Shown one piece after another: positions 1 through 7,783 of a DNA stretch of 64,000 bases; position 1 is the stretch's first letter; every line of letters starts with the position of its first letter. A program made the translations under genes and the position numbers. Location of the stretch: positions 4,526,001-4,590,000 of the forward strand of contig NZ_CP073318.1 in NCBI RefSeq assembly GCF_018263855.1. Reading direction: 5' to 3'. Origin of the DNA: Kutzneria sp. CA-103260 (lineage in GTDB: Bacteria > Actinomycetota > Actinomycetes > Mycobacteriales > Pseudonocardiaceae). The notes beneath the pieces were generated by a model. That model worked only from the letters and a program-made list of their open reading frames with translations. It made no database searches and was not told the DNA's origin.

Positions 1-169
1 CCAGCACGACGCCGAGCTGGGTGGTGCTGTTCGAGGCGTCGAGCACGGCGAACGTGAGCGCCACCGGGGCCATCGAACCACCCAGCAGCGACACGGTCTG
101 GCCGGTGATGAACCAGCGGAAGGCGGGCCGCTTGAGAGGAGAGCTCACTCCGACCAGTCTGCGGATCAT
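1..169 (-). CDS. MFS transporter, N-terminal part (cut by window edge)
   Basis: The minus strand reads MIRRLVGVSSPLKRPAFRWF, then a hydrophobic segment containing ITGQTVSLLGGSMAPVALTFAVL, and runs off the left edge. A short basic cytoplasmic start followed by a first membrane helix with QTVSLLG is typical of the EntS/MFS drug-exporter group. An in-frame ATG at 184 would add five residues. Only about 56 residues are visible, so substrate and true family cannot be judged. Confidence 0.6.
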   Translation of the reverse strand, partial: MIRRLVGVSSPLKRPAFRWFITGQTVSLLGGSMAPVALTFAVLDASNSTTQLGVVL

Positions 170-214
170 GCCGGGAGCACGCATCCGGTTTTCCGCTGAC
201 GGCCCTGGGCCGGG

Positions 215-409
215 ATGCCCGCGACTCCCCTCGCCCTTCTGGCCCTGGCCACCGCTGTTCATGACGCCGGCGGCCCGGACCGCGCCCGTGCGCACTGGTC
301 CCGTGCCGACGAGGTGCTCGCGAAGACGGAGATCACCGACACCGCCTCGGTGCGGGCCCAACTCGCCCGGCTCGACCAGGTCATGGGACAGGACGGGCCG
401 AGCGCGTGA
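215..409 (+). pseudogene. TPR-like C-terminal remnant
   Basis: A 64-residue open frame reads like the last helices of a TPR protein, with LATAVHDAGGPDRARAHW and RAQLARLDQV. Such helical pairs close many SARP/AfsR-type regulators. There is no convincing ribosome site, and the upstream sequence on this strand gives no longer frame, so I read it as a surviving tail of a lost gene. It could also be a real small protein. It ends 8 bp before the convergent asnB stop. Confidence 0.4.
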
Positions 410-416
410 CCGACCA

Positions 417-2246
417 TCAGATCAGCAGGTCCACCCGATGTGTGGACAGCCAGGAGTTCAGGCCGAGCACCCGTTCCACGCCGGCCCGGCCGGCGGCCAG
501 CGAGCGGCCCTGGTCGGCGGTGCGGAGCAGCATGTCCTTGGCCTTGGGGACGTCGAGCAGGCGGCGCACGGGGGCTTCGCGGTCGGCGAGCACATCGCCC
601 AGCGCATCGCGCAGGGCCTGTCCGTAGCTGGGGTCCTGGGTCCGCGGGTAAGGGCTCTTGCGGCGCTGGGCGATCGACTCCGGCAGCACGTCCTTGGTCG
701 CGGCCCGCAGCAGGCTCTTCTCCCGGCCGTCGAAGGTCTTCATGGCCCACGGCGTGTTGAACACGTACTGCACGAGGCGGTGGTCGCAGAACGGCACGCG
801 TACCTCGAGGCCGCTGGCCATGCTCATCCGGTCCTTGCGGTCCAGCAGGATCGGCAGGAACCGGGTCAGGTACAGGTAGCAGATCTCCCGCATCCGGCGC
901 TCGTGCCCGGTGACGCCGTCCAGGTGCGGAACTTCGGCCAGGGCGGCCCGGTAGGAGTCGGCCCGGAAGGCCGGCATGTCCAGCGCGGCCAGGAAGTCCT
1001 CGGCCAGGATGGACCGGCCGGCGGCGGCGCGGCCCAGGCCGGCGAGCCACGGGAAGGTGTCGGCGGAGACGACGTCGGGGTCGTGGAACTGCCGGTAGCC
1101 GCCGAAGACCTCGTCGGCGGACTCGCCCGACAGGGCCACCGTCGAGCGGGCCCGGATGGCCCGGAACAGCAGGTACAGCGAGGTGTGGCCGTCGCCGGCG
1201 TGCGCCGGGTCGTCGCTGGCCCGCAGCACCGCGGCGCGGGCGGCCGGGTCCATCAGGTCGGCCGTGGACAGCACGATGTCGGTGTGGTCGGCCTGCACGA
1301 ACTCGGCCAGCTCGTGCACGTAGGGCGCATCCGGGGTGTCGGAGCCGCGGTGCGGGTCGGGCGTGAAGTTCTCGGTGTAGCCGGCGAAATCGACCGCGAA
1401 CGAGCGGACCGGGACGTCGAGTGCGCGGGCCGCGAGGGCGGTGATGGCCGACGAGTCGAGCCCGCCGGACAGCAGCGTGCACAGCGGGACGTCGGAGATG
1501 AGCTGGCGGCGCACGATGTCCTCGAGCAGGCCGCGGACCGTGGTGATCGTGGTGTCCAGGTCGTCGGTGTGCTCCTGGGCCGTCAGCTGCCAGTAGCGGC
1601 GTTTGACGATGCCGCGGCGGTCGACCCGGACCAGTTGGCCGGGACGCACCTCGCTCATGCCGCGGTAGATCGAGCGCTCCGGGGTCTTGGCGAAGCCGAA
1701 CAGCTCGCGCAGGCCGTCGATGTCGACCTCGGTCCGCACGTCCGGGTGGGCCAGGATCGCCTTGGGCTCGGAGGCGAACAGCACCCCGTGCGGCATCGGG
1801 AAGTAGAACAGCGGCTTGATGCCCATCCGGTCGCGGACCAGCAGCAGCTGTCGCGTGCGCCGGTCCCAGATCGCGAAGGCGTACATGCCGTTGAGCCGGT
1901 CGACGAAGCTCTCGCCCCATTCGAGGTAGGCCCGCAGCACCACCTCGGTGTCGCTGTCGGTGGTGAAGGCGTGGCCGGCGCCCTCCAGCTGGGCACGCAG
2001 CTCGCGGTAGTTGTAGACCTCGCCGCTGTAGGTCATCACGGCCAGGTCGCCGACGGCCATCGGCTGCCGGCCGCCCTCGATGTCGATGATCGAGAGCCGC
2101 CGGTGGGCGAGCACCGCGTGCTGGTCGGTCCACGTGCCGTGGGCGTCCGGCCCGCGGCACGCCATGGTGTCGGCCATCGCCCGGCCGACCGGGGCCTGCC
2201 CGGCCAGGTCGCGTTCGAAGTCCACCCAGCCTGAGATTCCGCACAT
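417..2246 (-). CDS. asnB: Asparagine synthase (glutamine-hydrolysing)
   Basis: Cytosolic amidotransferase that makes asparagine from aspartate, ATP and glutamine-derived ammonia. The start MCGISGW exposes the catalytic Cys2 of the class II glutaminase domain, followed by RGPDAHG, HRRLSIID and the YNYRELR glutamine-site region. The synthetase half carries the PP-loop LSGGLDSSAI near residue 260 and GESADEVFGGY. The 609 residues match the AsnB size. The gene lies 12 bp downstream of a MarR regulator in the same direction, with GGAGGCGCC before the ATG, so the two form an operon. AsnB-like proteins also make amides in secondary metabolism; the complete motif set favours real asparagine or amide synthesis. 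Confidence 0.93.
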   Translation of the reverse strand: MCGISGWVDFERDLAGQAPVGRAMADTMACRGPDAHGTWTDQHAVLAHRRLSIIDIEGGRQPMAVGDLAVMTYSGEVYNYRELRAQLEGAGHAFTTDSDTEVVLRAYLEWGESFVDRLNGMYAFAIWDRRTRQLLLVRDRMGIKPLFYFPMPHGVLFASEPKAILAHPDVRTEVDIDGLRELFGFAKTPERSIYRGMSEVRPGQLVRVDRRGIVKRRYWQLTAQEHTDDLDTTITTVRGLLEDIVRRQLISDVPLCTLLSGGLDSSAITALAARALDVPVRSFAVDFAGYTENFTPDPHRGSDTPDAPYVHELAEFVQADHTDIVLSTADLMDPAARAAVLRASDDPAHAGDGHTSLYLLFRAIRARSTVALSGESADEVFGGYRQFHDPDVVSADTFPWLAGLGRAAAGRSILAEDFLAALDMPAFRADSYRAALAEVPHLDGVTGHERRMREICYLYLTRFLPILLDRKDRMSMASGLEVRVPFCDHRLVQYVFNTPWAMKTFDGREKSLLRAATKDVLPESIAQRRKSPYPRTQDPSYGQALRDALGDVLADREAPVRRLLDVPKAKDMLLRTADQGRSLAAGRAGVERVLGLNSWLSTHRVDLLI

Positions 2247-2258
2247 GGCGGCGCCTCC

Positions 2259-2705
2259 TCAGTCGTGTTCGCCCGGGTCCGCGTCGGCGAGCCGGTCCAG
2301 CAGACCGGCCGCCAGCCGCACCATCCGAGCCTCGGTTTCGGTGAGTTCGGCGAGGGCGGCGGTCAGCCAGGCGTCCCGCTGCCCGGCGTCGGCGACCAGC
2401 GCGGCCCGGCCGGCCTCGGTCAGGTCGAGCACGGATTCCCGGCCGTCGCGCTCGCTGGGCCGGCGGGTGATCAGACCCTCCCGCGCCAGCTCGGCGAACA
2501 CCCTGGTCAGCGACTGCGGTCGCTGCCACGCGGCCAGCGTGATCTCGCCGGGCGTGCTCGGTCCGCCGCGGTACAGGTGACTGAGCACGACGAGCTTGTT
2601 CAGGCTCAGCGAGTCCGGCGACCGCTCCGCGCGCAGCCGCTGGCTCAGCCGGGCCATCGCTCGCCTGGTCTCGGTGGCGATTTCCGCCAGCTCCCCGTCG
2701 TCCAC
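2259..2705 (-). CDS. MarR-family transcriptional regulator
   Basis: 148-residue winged-helix protein. The core helices include LNKLVVLSHLYRGGPSTPGEI, a recognition helix in WQRPQSLTRVFAELAREGLITRR, and the wing SERDGRESVLDLTEAGRA with the conserved DGR of MarR proteins. It is the first gene of the marR-asnB pair. A strong palindromic operator candidate lies just upstream, between this gene and the divergent MobA-like gene, so autoregulation and control of both sides is likely. The start used is a GTG/TTG-type codon at 2705 directly beside that operator; no ATG is nearby. The ligand is unknown. Confidence 0.88.
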   Translation of the reverse strand: MDDGELAEIATETRRAMARLSQRLRAERSPDSLSLNKLVVLSHLYRGGPSTPGEITLAAWQRPQSLTRVFAELAREGLITRRPSERDGRESVLDLTEAGRAALVADAGQRDAWLTAALAELTETEARMVRLAAGLLDRLADADPGEHD

Positions 2706-2710
2706 AACTA

Positions 2711-2788
2711 GTAACTTATCACTTACTAACCAATCAACGTCAAGGCCGTTTCATCGGCTCTTTTAGTAAGTGATGCGTAGTAAGTCGG
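2711..2788. promoter_or_regulatory. Divergent MarR operator region
   Basis: The intergenic region contains a perfect 11-bp inverted repeat, TCACTTACTAA at 2719-2729 and TTAGTAAGTGA at 2763-2773. The left arm also forms an AGTAA-N8-TTACT dyad. On the right, TAGTAAGT occurs twice in the same direction, 14 bp apart. The AT-rich repeats stand out from the GC-rich surroundings. This is the expected layout for an autoregulating MarR protein repressing both divergent promoters; binding is inferred. Confidence 0.75.
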
Positions 2789-2810
2789 CGGCGTCACTAG
2801 GCTCCGGAGG

Positions 2811-3368
2811 ATGACGAGCGTGGCGGGGCTGGTGTTGGCGGCCGGCGAGGGGCGGCGGTACGGGATGCCGAAGGCGCTGGTGCCGTACCACGGCCGGCTG
2901 TTCGTGGAGTCGACAGTGGACCGGCTGCGGGCGGCCGGGTGCGCACGGATCGTCGTGGTGGCAGGGGCGGCCGCGGACCAGGTCCGGGCGGCGGACCTCG
3001 GGGACGCCGATGTAGTCGAGAACCCGGACTGGCCGACAGGCATGGGGTCGTCGCTCCGGCGGGGAATCGAGGCCCTGCAAGAAGAACTAGCGGTCGCGGT
3101 GATGACGGTGGACCTGCCGGGCGTGACGACGGCGGCGATCGCCAGGGTGATCGCCCTCGCGGACCCGGAAGTCCTTGCGGCGGCGACGTATCACGGCAAG
3201 CGGGGGCACCCGGTGCTGATCGGGCGCGAGCACTGGCAAGGGGTGCACGAGCTCGCGCAGGGCGATGCCGGGGCACGGGCCTACCTCCGGCGGCATGACG
3301 TCACGGAGATCGCCTGTGAGGATGTGGCGGACGGGCAGGACGTGGACCGGCCGGAGGATCTTCCATGA
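2811..3368 (+). CDS. MobA-like NTP transferase
   Basis: Nucleotidyltransferase of the MobA/MocA type. The N-terminus carries LVLAAGEGRRYGMPKALVPY, the glycine-rich nucleotide-binding loop with the conserved Lys. TVDLPGVT provides the acidic metal-binding patch and GHPVLIGR the C-terminal signature. MocA-type enzymes cytidylate molybdenum cofactor, but related proteins act on other substrates and no molybdoenzyme is nearby, so the substrate is open. GGAGG directly abuts the ATG at 2811; GTG at 2820 (starting VAGLVLAAGEG) has better spacing and may be the true start. The gene overlaps the next by ATGA and is divergent from marR. Confidence 0.85.
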   Translation: MTSVAGLVLAAGEGRRYGMPKALVPYHGRLFVESTVDRLRAAGCARIVVVAGAAADQVRAADLGDADVVENPDWPTGMGSSLRRGIEALQEELAVAVMTVDLPGVTTAAIARVIALADPEVLAAATYHGKRGHPVLIGREHWQGVHELAQGDAGARAYLRRHDVTEIACEDVADGQDVDRPEDLP

Positions 3369-4381
3369 GGTGGATGACGGGAATCGTGGCGGCGCTGCTG
3401 GCAGTGGCCGTGGCGGCGCCGGCGCAGGCAGCGCCGGGGCTGACGTGGCAGCTGCACGCGACTGGAAGCGACGCCCGGTTGCGGGGGCTGTCGGCGGTGA
3501 GCCCGCTGGTGGCCTGGGCCAGCGGCAGCGGCGGCACGGTCCTGCGCACGACCGACGGCGGCCGGACCTGGGCCCAGATGGCGCCGCAGGGCACGCAAAG
3601 CCTGGATTTCCGGGACATCGAGGCGTTCGACGCGCAGCACGCAGTGGCGCTGTCAATCGGCACGGGCGACAGCTCCCGGGTCTACCGCACCGAGGACGGC
3701 GGCAAGTCGTGGCGGCAGACGCAGACCAACAATGACCCGAACGCCTTCTACGACTGCATGGCGTTCTTCGACCAGCGGCACGGCCTGATCGTCGGCGACC
3801 CGGTGAACGGCAAGTTCGAGGTGCTGGCCACCGATGACGGCGGCCGCAGCTGGCAGGTCCTGCCGAGCGACGGAATGCCCGCGGCGCAGCCGGGTGAGGC
3901 GGGATTCGCGGCCAGCGGCCAATGTGTGGCCACCAGCGGCTCGAGGGACGCGTGGATCGGCAGCGGCGGCGGCGCGCAGTCCCGGATCTACCACTCGACC
4001 GACCGCGGCCGCACCTGGCACGAGACGACCACTCCCCTGCCCAGCAGCCAGTCCTCGGGCGTGTTCGCGGTGGCCTTCCGCGACCGCGAGCACGGCGTCG
4101 CGGTGGGCGGCGACTACTCGGCGCCGACCACGGGAGCCGCGGCCACGAGCCAGAACCAGGGCAGGACCTGGCAGCCGGCTGCCATCACCGGCTACCGGTC
4201 GGGCGCGGCCTGGCTGGGCGCGGCGGTGATCGCGGTCGGCCCCACCGGCAGCGACCTCAGCGTGGACGGCGGCCGGCACTGGCGGCCGTTCGACAGCGGC
4301 AGCTTCGACACCGTGGACTGCCCGAACACCTGCTGGGCCGCAGGCGAGCACGGCCAGATCGCCACACTCAGCATCGACTGA
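3365..4381 (+). CDS. Secreted YCF48/BNR-like beta-propeller protein
   Basis: 338 residues starting with a signal peptide (MRWMTGIVAALLAVAVAAPAQA). The mature part has repeated blades with Asp-box-like motifs: TTDGGRTW, TEDGGKSW, TDDGGRSW, STDRGRTW and VDGGRHW. These mark YCF48-like or sialidase-type propellers. One Cys pair (YDC near residue 135 and a later QCVATSG) may form a disulfide. Actinobacterial homologues are generally called oxidoreductases or photosystem-assembly-like proteins without known function. Translation is coupled to the MobA-like gene by an ATGA overlap, but there is no clear functional link. Confidence 0.82.
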   Translation: MRWMTGIVAALLAVAVAAPAQAAPGLTWQLHATGSDARLRGLSAVSPLVAWASGSGGTVLRTTDGGRTWAQMAPQGTQSLDFRDIEAFDAQHAVALSIGTGDSSRVYRTEDGGKSWRQTQTNNDPNAFYDCMAFFDQRHGLIVGDPVNGKFEVLATDDGGRSWQVLPSDGMPAAQPGEAGFAASGQCVATSGSRDAWIGSGGGAQSRIYHSTDRGRTWHETTTPLPSSQSSGVFAVAFRDREHGVAVGGDYSAPTTGAAATSQNQGRTWQPAAITGYRSGAAWLGAAVIAVGPTGSDLSVDGGRHWRPFDSGSFDTVDCPNTCWAAGEHGQIATLSID

Positions 4382-4402
4382 TTCGCTCGCAAGCTCGCTC
4401 AT
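4380..4402. repeat. Gene-end dispersed repeat, copy 1
   Basis: GATTCGCTCGCAAGCTCGCTCAT begins inside the stop codon of the propeller gene. Its reverse complement recurs with one mismatch at 26045-26067, again starting on a stop codon. The element is a palindrome-like string of GAGC/GCTC units. A dispersed genomic repeat is the simplest reading. Confidence 0.6.
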
Positions 4403-4423
4403 GCCTTGACAAGCATATAGCCG

Positions 4424-4774
4424 GTGACGTACTCCAATCCGGTGGCCACGACCTTCGAAGTGCTCGCCGAGCCGAGCCGACGCCGGATCCTCGACCTGCT
4501 GCGGGCCGAGGAGCGCTCCGTCGGCCAGCTCGTCGACCAGCTGGAGCTGAGCCAGCCCGCGGTGTCCAAGCACCTGCGGGTGCTGCGCGAGGCCGGCCTG
4601 GTGACGGTGCGGGTGGACGCCCAGCGCCGCTGCTACCGGCTGCGCCTGGATCCGCTGCGCGAGCTGGACGACTGGCTCGCGCCCTACCGCGAGCTGTGGG
4701 CGGGCCGCCTGGACGCGCTCGAACAACACCTGGACCGGATGGCCGGCGAGGAGCAGAGTGGTGTGGACCATTAA
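4424..4774 (+). CDS. ArsR-family transcriptional regulator
   Basis: 116-residue winged helix protein beginning at GTG with VATTFEVLAEPSRRRILDLL, the classical ArsR/SmtB first helices. SVGQLVDQLELSQPAVSKHLRVLREAGLV is the recognition helix, and VRVDAQRRCYRL is the wing. It lacks the ELCVCDL metal site, so it belongs to the non-metal ArsR group often paired with SRPBCC proteins, none of which is adjacent. An AT-rich CATATAG lies only 4 bp before GTG and no ribosome site is visible, which hints at leaderless translation. A very large hairpin follows the stop. Confidence 0.88.
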   Translation: MTYSNPVATTFEVLAEPSRRRILDLLRAEERSVGQLVDQLELSQPAVSKHLRVLREAGLVTVRVDAQRRCYRLRLDPLRELDDWLAPYRELWAGRLDALEQHLDRMAGEEQSGVDH

Positions 4775-4775
4775 C

Positions 4776-4875
4776 GCGAGGTCGCGCCGGTCTCTGGAGC
4801 CGCGGCCCGGGAAAATCGCATCTTTCCAGCGATTTTCCCGGGCAAGGCGAAGAGACCGGCTTAGAGCGACCTCGC
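4776..4875. terminator. Large nested inverted repeat
   Basis: Three nested perfect arms enclose a 9-nt loop. GCGAGGTCGC (4776-4785) pairs with 4866-4875, CCGGTCTCT (4787-4795) with 4851-4859, and CCCGGGAAAATCGC (4806-4819) with 4829-4842. In total 33 bp are paired over 100 bp. It sits directly after the ArsR stop and before the SIS gene. There is no T-run, so it may be an intrinsic terminator of the high-GC type, a cruciform, or a small palindromic repeat element. Confidence 0.7.
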
Positions 4876-4913
4876 CCCGCCCGGTACGGGCGGCATGAAC
4901 ACAGAGGAAGCGA

Positions 4914-5636
4914 ATGACCGAGGACTACGGTTCGAGCCTGCGCGAGGAGCTGGGCCGGATCGAGCGGCACAACGCCGACACGCTGAACAAGGTGGCGGAC
5001 GCGCTGCTGGCCGGCATCTCCCAGGACGGCGTGGTGCTCACCGCGGGCGCGGGCCACTCGCTGGCGGCGGTCGCCGAGACCTTCTACCGCGCGGGCGGCC
5101 TGGCCTGCGTGCGCCCGCTCTACCACCCCACGCTGCTGCCGATGCACGGCGCGGTGTCCAGCACGACGGCCGAGCGCCGGTCGGGCCTGGCCGCGGAGGT
5201 GCTGGACGGCGTCGAGCTGGGCGAGCACGACGTGCTGGTGATCTTCTCCACCTCGGGCGTCAACCCGTACCCGGTGGAGCTGGCCCGGCAGGGCAAGGCG
5301 GCCGGCACGCCGGTGGTGGCGTTCACCTCGGTGGCCACCAGTTCGGTGGCGCCGAAGCGGGCCGGCAGCACGCTGGCCGAGGAGGCCACCTTCGTGCTGG
5401 ACAACCTGGTCATTCCGGGTGATTCGGCCTACCCGGCGGAGTCTCCGGTGACGGCGCCGAGTTCGTCGCTGGCCAACGCCTTCCTGTGGAACCTGCTGCT
5501 GGTGCGGCTGCTGGACCGGGCCAAGGCCGCCGGCTTCGACCTGCCGCTGTGGCGCAGCGCCAACGTGGAGGGCGGGGACGCGGCCAACAAGGCGCTGCTG
5601 GCCAAGTACACACCTCGGATCGACGTTCTGGCGTGA
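4914..5636 (+). CDS. SIS-domain (sugar isomerase) protein
   Basis: 240 residues forming a single SIS fold. TAGAGHSLAAVAETFYRAGGL forms the first phosphosugar loop region, and VIFSTSGVNPYPVELARQGKAAGTPVVAFTS is the canonical second SIS motif with SxSG-like residues. The size and pattern match the actinobacterial sugar isomerase domain-containing group (UPF0309-like). Such proteins bind or isomerise phosphosugars or regulate in response to them; the substrate cannot be told. The ATG at 4914 is preceded by GAGGAAG, better than the overlapping out-of-frame ATG at 4895. Confidence 0.82.
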   Translation: MTEDYGSSLREELGRIERHNADTLNKVADALLAGISQDGVVLTAGAGHSLAAVAETFYRAGGLACVRPLYHPTLLPMHGAVSSTTAERRSGLAAEVLDGVELGEHDVLVIFSTSGVNPYPVELARQGKAAGTPVVAFTSVATSSVAPKRAGSTLAEEATFVLDNLVIPGDSAYPAESPVTAPSSSLANAFLWNLLLVRLLDRAKAAGFDLPLWRSANVEGGDAANKALLAKYTPRIDVLA

Positions 5637-5737
5637 CGGAACCGACACCGCGCGTGAGTAGGAATACCCAGGAAAGGAAGTCACGCAGGGGTTAGCGTCC
5701 GTGCGAGCACGTGACGCGCAAGGGGGGACTCAACTTC

Positions 5738-7315
5738 ATGCAGTCGAAGACCAGATGGTGGATCCTGGGCACGGGTGGCACCGCGGTGGTGGCGGTCGTC
5801 TCCGTCGCCGCCTACCTGCTGCTCGCGCCGGGGCCGCCGTCCAAATACGTCACCAGTTCGCCGGCGAACCAGCCACAACCGTTGACCGCCAACGATGTCG
5901 CCCGCGACTACGTGCAGTCCTTCAGCACGCTGGACGTGGCGGCCGCGGCGGCGCTGACCGACAACCCGACCGCGGCGACGGCAGCGCTCACCACCGTGTA
6001 CAAGAACATGAGTGGTGCTCGACTATCCGCCAGTCTCACCTCCGACGGCGTGACGGTGGATGTGGACTGGCGGGCCACCAAGGTCGACGCGGTCTACCAG
6101 GTGCCGCTGAAAATGGTGCAGAGCAACGGAAAGTGGCTCGTGCACTGGTCGGACGCGGTGATCGAGCCGGAGCTGACGCCGGGCCAGTCGCTGGCCTTCC
6201 ACACCACGCCCGGCGGTTCCACGCTGACCGACCGCGACGGCAAGCCGCTGGCCCTGGACGCCGTGCCGAAGTCGGTGAAAGCCGGTGTGCAGCAAGCGAT
6301 CGGCGGCGACTTACAGGCCGTGGACGGTCAGGCGATCGCCATTGTGGACTCCGCCGGCAAGGACGTGAAGACGCTCGAGAACTTCGACGGGGCCAAGAAG
6401 GCGGCCTACGCGCTGACCATCGACGCCGGCACCCAGGACGCGGCTCAGAAGGCGGTGGACGGCTTCACCGGCGCGGCCACACTGGTCGCGATACAGGCCT
6501 CCACCGGCGAGATCCTTGCCGTGGCAACGAACACGCTGTTCGACAACGGCGGCCAGAGCCCGCTCACCGGCACCTTCCCGCCGGGCTCCACGTTCAAGAT
6601 CGTGACGGCCACCGCCGGCCTGGAGCACGGCCTGTCCGAGAAGTCCACTGTGTCCTGTCCGAACACGGTCCACATCGGACCGCGCACGATTCCCAACGAG
6701 GGCACGCTTCAGCTCGGCGCCGCACCGGACTACAACACCGCGCTGCACTCGGCGTTCGCGGCCTCGTGCAACACCACGTTCGCCCAGATCGCGGCGAACC
6801 TGGGCGCGGATGATCTGCCCACCGCCGCCAAGCAACTCGGCCTCGGGGTGGACTTCGATATTCCGGGCGTCACGACCAACACCGGGCGCGTGGACTCCGC
6901 ACCCGACCAGGTGGACCGCGCCGTCGACGGCTTCGGCCAGGGCACCGACCTGACCAGCCCGTTCGGCATGGCGGTGGTCGCCGCCACCGTCCACAACGGA
7001 CAGGTGCCGACGCCGGTGCTGATCAGGGGCCAGCAGACCACCGCGAACGGCAAGACCGCGCCCCCGTCGGCGAGCGTGCTCGCCCAGGTGCGCGACATGA
7101 TGCGCGAGGTGTGCACCACCGGCACCGCCCGCGGCCTGGCCTCGCTGCCCAACACGTTCGGCAAGACCGGCACGGCCGAGGTCGACACCGGCGCCGCGCA
7201 CGGTTGGTTCGTCGGCTACCGCGGCGACGTCGCCTTCGCGGTGCTGCTGCCGCACGCGAACACGTCCGGCCCCGCGGTCGACGTGGCCGGCACGTTCCTG
7301 CGCGCGATCGGCTGA
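5738..7315 (+). CDS. Penicillin-binding protein, transpeptidase
   Basis: 525-residue membrane-anchored class B-type PBP acting in peptidoglycan cross-linking. It has an N-terminal anchor (WWILGTGGTAVVAVVSVAAYLLL), then an NTF2-like/MecA-N-like domain (about 50-160), a linker, and the transpeptidase domain. The active-site triad motifs are present: GSTFK (Ser and Lys), SCN in AASCNTTF, and KTGT in FGKTGTAEV. I chose ATG 5738 because AGGGGGGA at 5721-5728 is well placed; the upstream in-frame GTG 5711 precedes that ribosome site. Actinobacteria carry several such PBPs, some giving beta-lactam tolerance. A hairpin follows the stop. Confidence 0.92.
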   Translation: MQSKTRWWILGTGGTAVVAVVSVAAYLLLAPGPPSKYVTSSPANQPQPLTANDVARDYVQSFSTLDVAAAAALTDNPTAATAALTTVYKNMSGARLSASLTSDGVTVDVDWRATKVDAVYQVPLKMVQSNGKWLVHWSDAVIEPELTPGQSLAFHTTPGGSTLTDRDGKPLALDAVPKSVKAGVQQAIGGDLQAVDGQAIAIVDSAGKDVKTLENFDGAKKAAYALTIDAGTQDAAQKAVDGFTGAATLVAIQASTGEILAVATNTLFDNGGQSPLTGTFPPGSTFKIVTATAGLEHGLSEKSTVSCPNTVHIGPRTIPNEGTLQLGAAPDYNTALHSAFAASCNTTFAQIAANLGADDLPTAAKQLGLGVDFDIPGVTTNTGRVDSAPDQVDRAVDGFGQGTDLTSPFGMAVVAATVHNGQVPTPVLIRGQQTTANGKTAPPSASVLAQVRDMMREVCTTGTARGLASLPNTFGKTGTAEVDTGAAHGWFVGYRGDVAFAVLLPHANTSGPAVDVAGTFLRAIG

Positions 7316-7324
7316 TCCCCACTG

Positions 7325-7365
7325 ATCACCCGGACGGCCTAGGGGAATCGGGTCGTCCGGGTGAT
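7325..7365. terminator. Bidirectional hairpin between convergent genes
   Basis: ATCACCCGGACG (7325-7336) and CGTCCGGGTGAT (7354-7365) form a perfect 12-bp stem with a 17-nt loop. It lies between the PBP stop and the convergent HTH gene stop, so it could serve both strands. No T-run follows, as is common in high-GC actinobacteria. Confidence 0.75.
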
Positions 7366-7373
7366 GCCCCGCC

Positions 7374-7583
7374 CTACTTCTTCTTGGTCCTCGTGGCACC
7401 GCCCCGGCCCCGAAGCTGCACGCCGGACTCGGACAACACCCGGTGCACGAAGCCGTAGGAACGCCCCGTCGACTCCGCGAGCGCGCGGATGCTGGCGCCC
7501 TTCTCGTACTTCTTCTTCAGGTCAGCGGCCAGCTTGTCCCGCGTGGGCCCCGTGATCCGGGCGCCCTTCTTCAGGTCAGCCAC
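7374..7583 (-). CDS. Small helix-turn-helix protein
   Basis: About 69 residues from GTG 7583, which follows a weak AAGGCGGG. The core KYEKGASIRALAESTGRSYGFVHRVLSE is a resolvase/sigma-like HTH with the RSYGFVHRVL recognition helix seen in a widespread small actinobacterial family, followed by a basic tail ending TRTKKK. An in-frame ATG at 7688 would add 35 residues that do not look conserved. It probably binds DNA; no target is known. It faces the PBP gene across a shared hairpin. Confidence 0.75.
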   Translation of the reverse strand: MADLKKGARITGPTRDKLAADLKKKYEKGASIRALAESTGRSYGFVHRVLSESGVQLRGRGGATRTKKK

Positions 7584-7783
7584 CTTGTCCCGCCTTCCGT
7601 GGGAGTGCAGGTCGGGCCGCTCGCGGCCCCTGTCGTCGCAATGATCGAACACGACGGGCCCGAACGCCAGGCGATCAAGCAAAATCATCGCTCGGTGATC
7701 GTTGAGTTACCTCTGGCTGATCACCGGTGTGAGTGAAGTGATCACTGTGGCCATTGTGGCAGATCAGCGCCCCGACCAGCGGA

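Noticed and set aside
4406..4411. TTGACA upstream of the ArsR gene as a -35 box
   Set aside because: The only -10-like sequence follows after about 3 bp, far too close; a leaderless promoter using CATATAG is more plausible.
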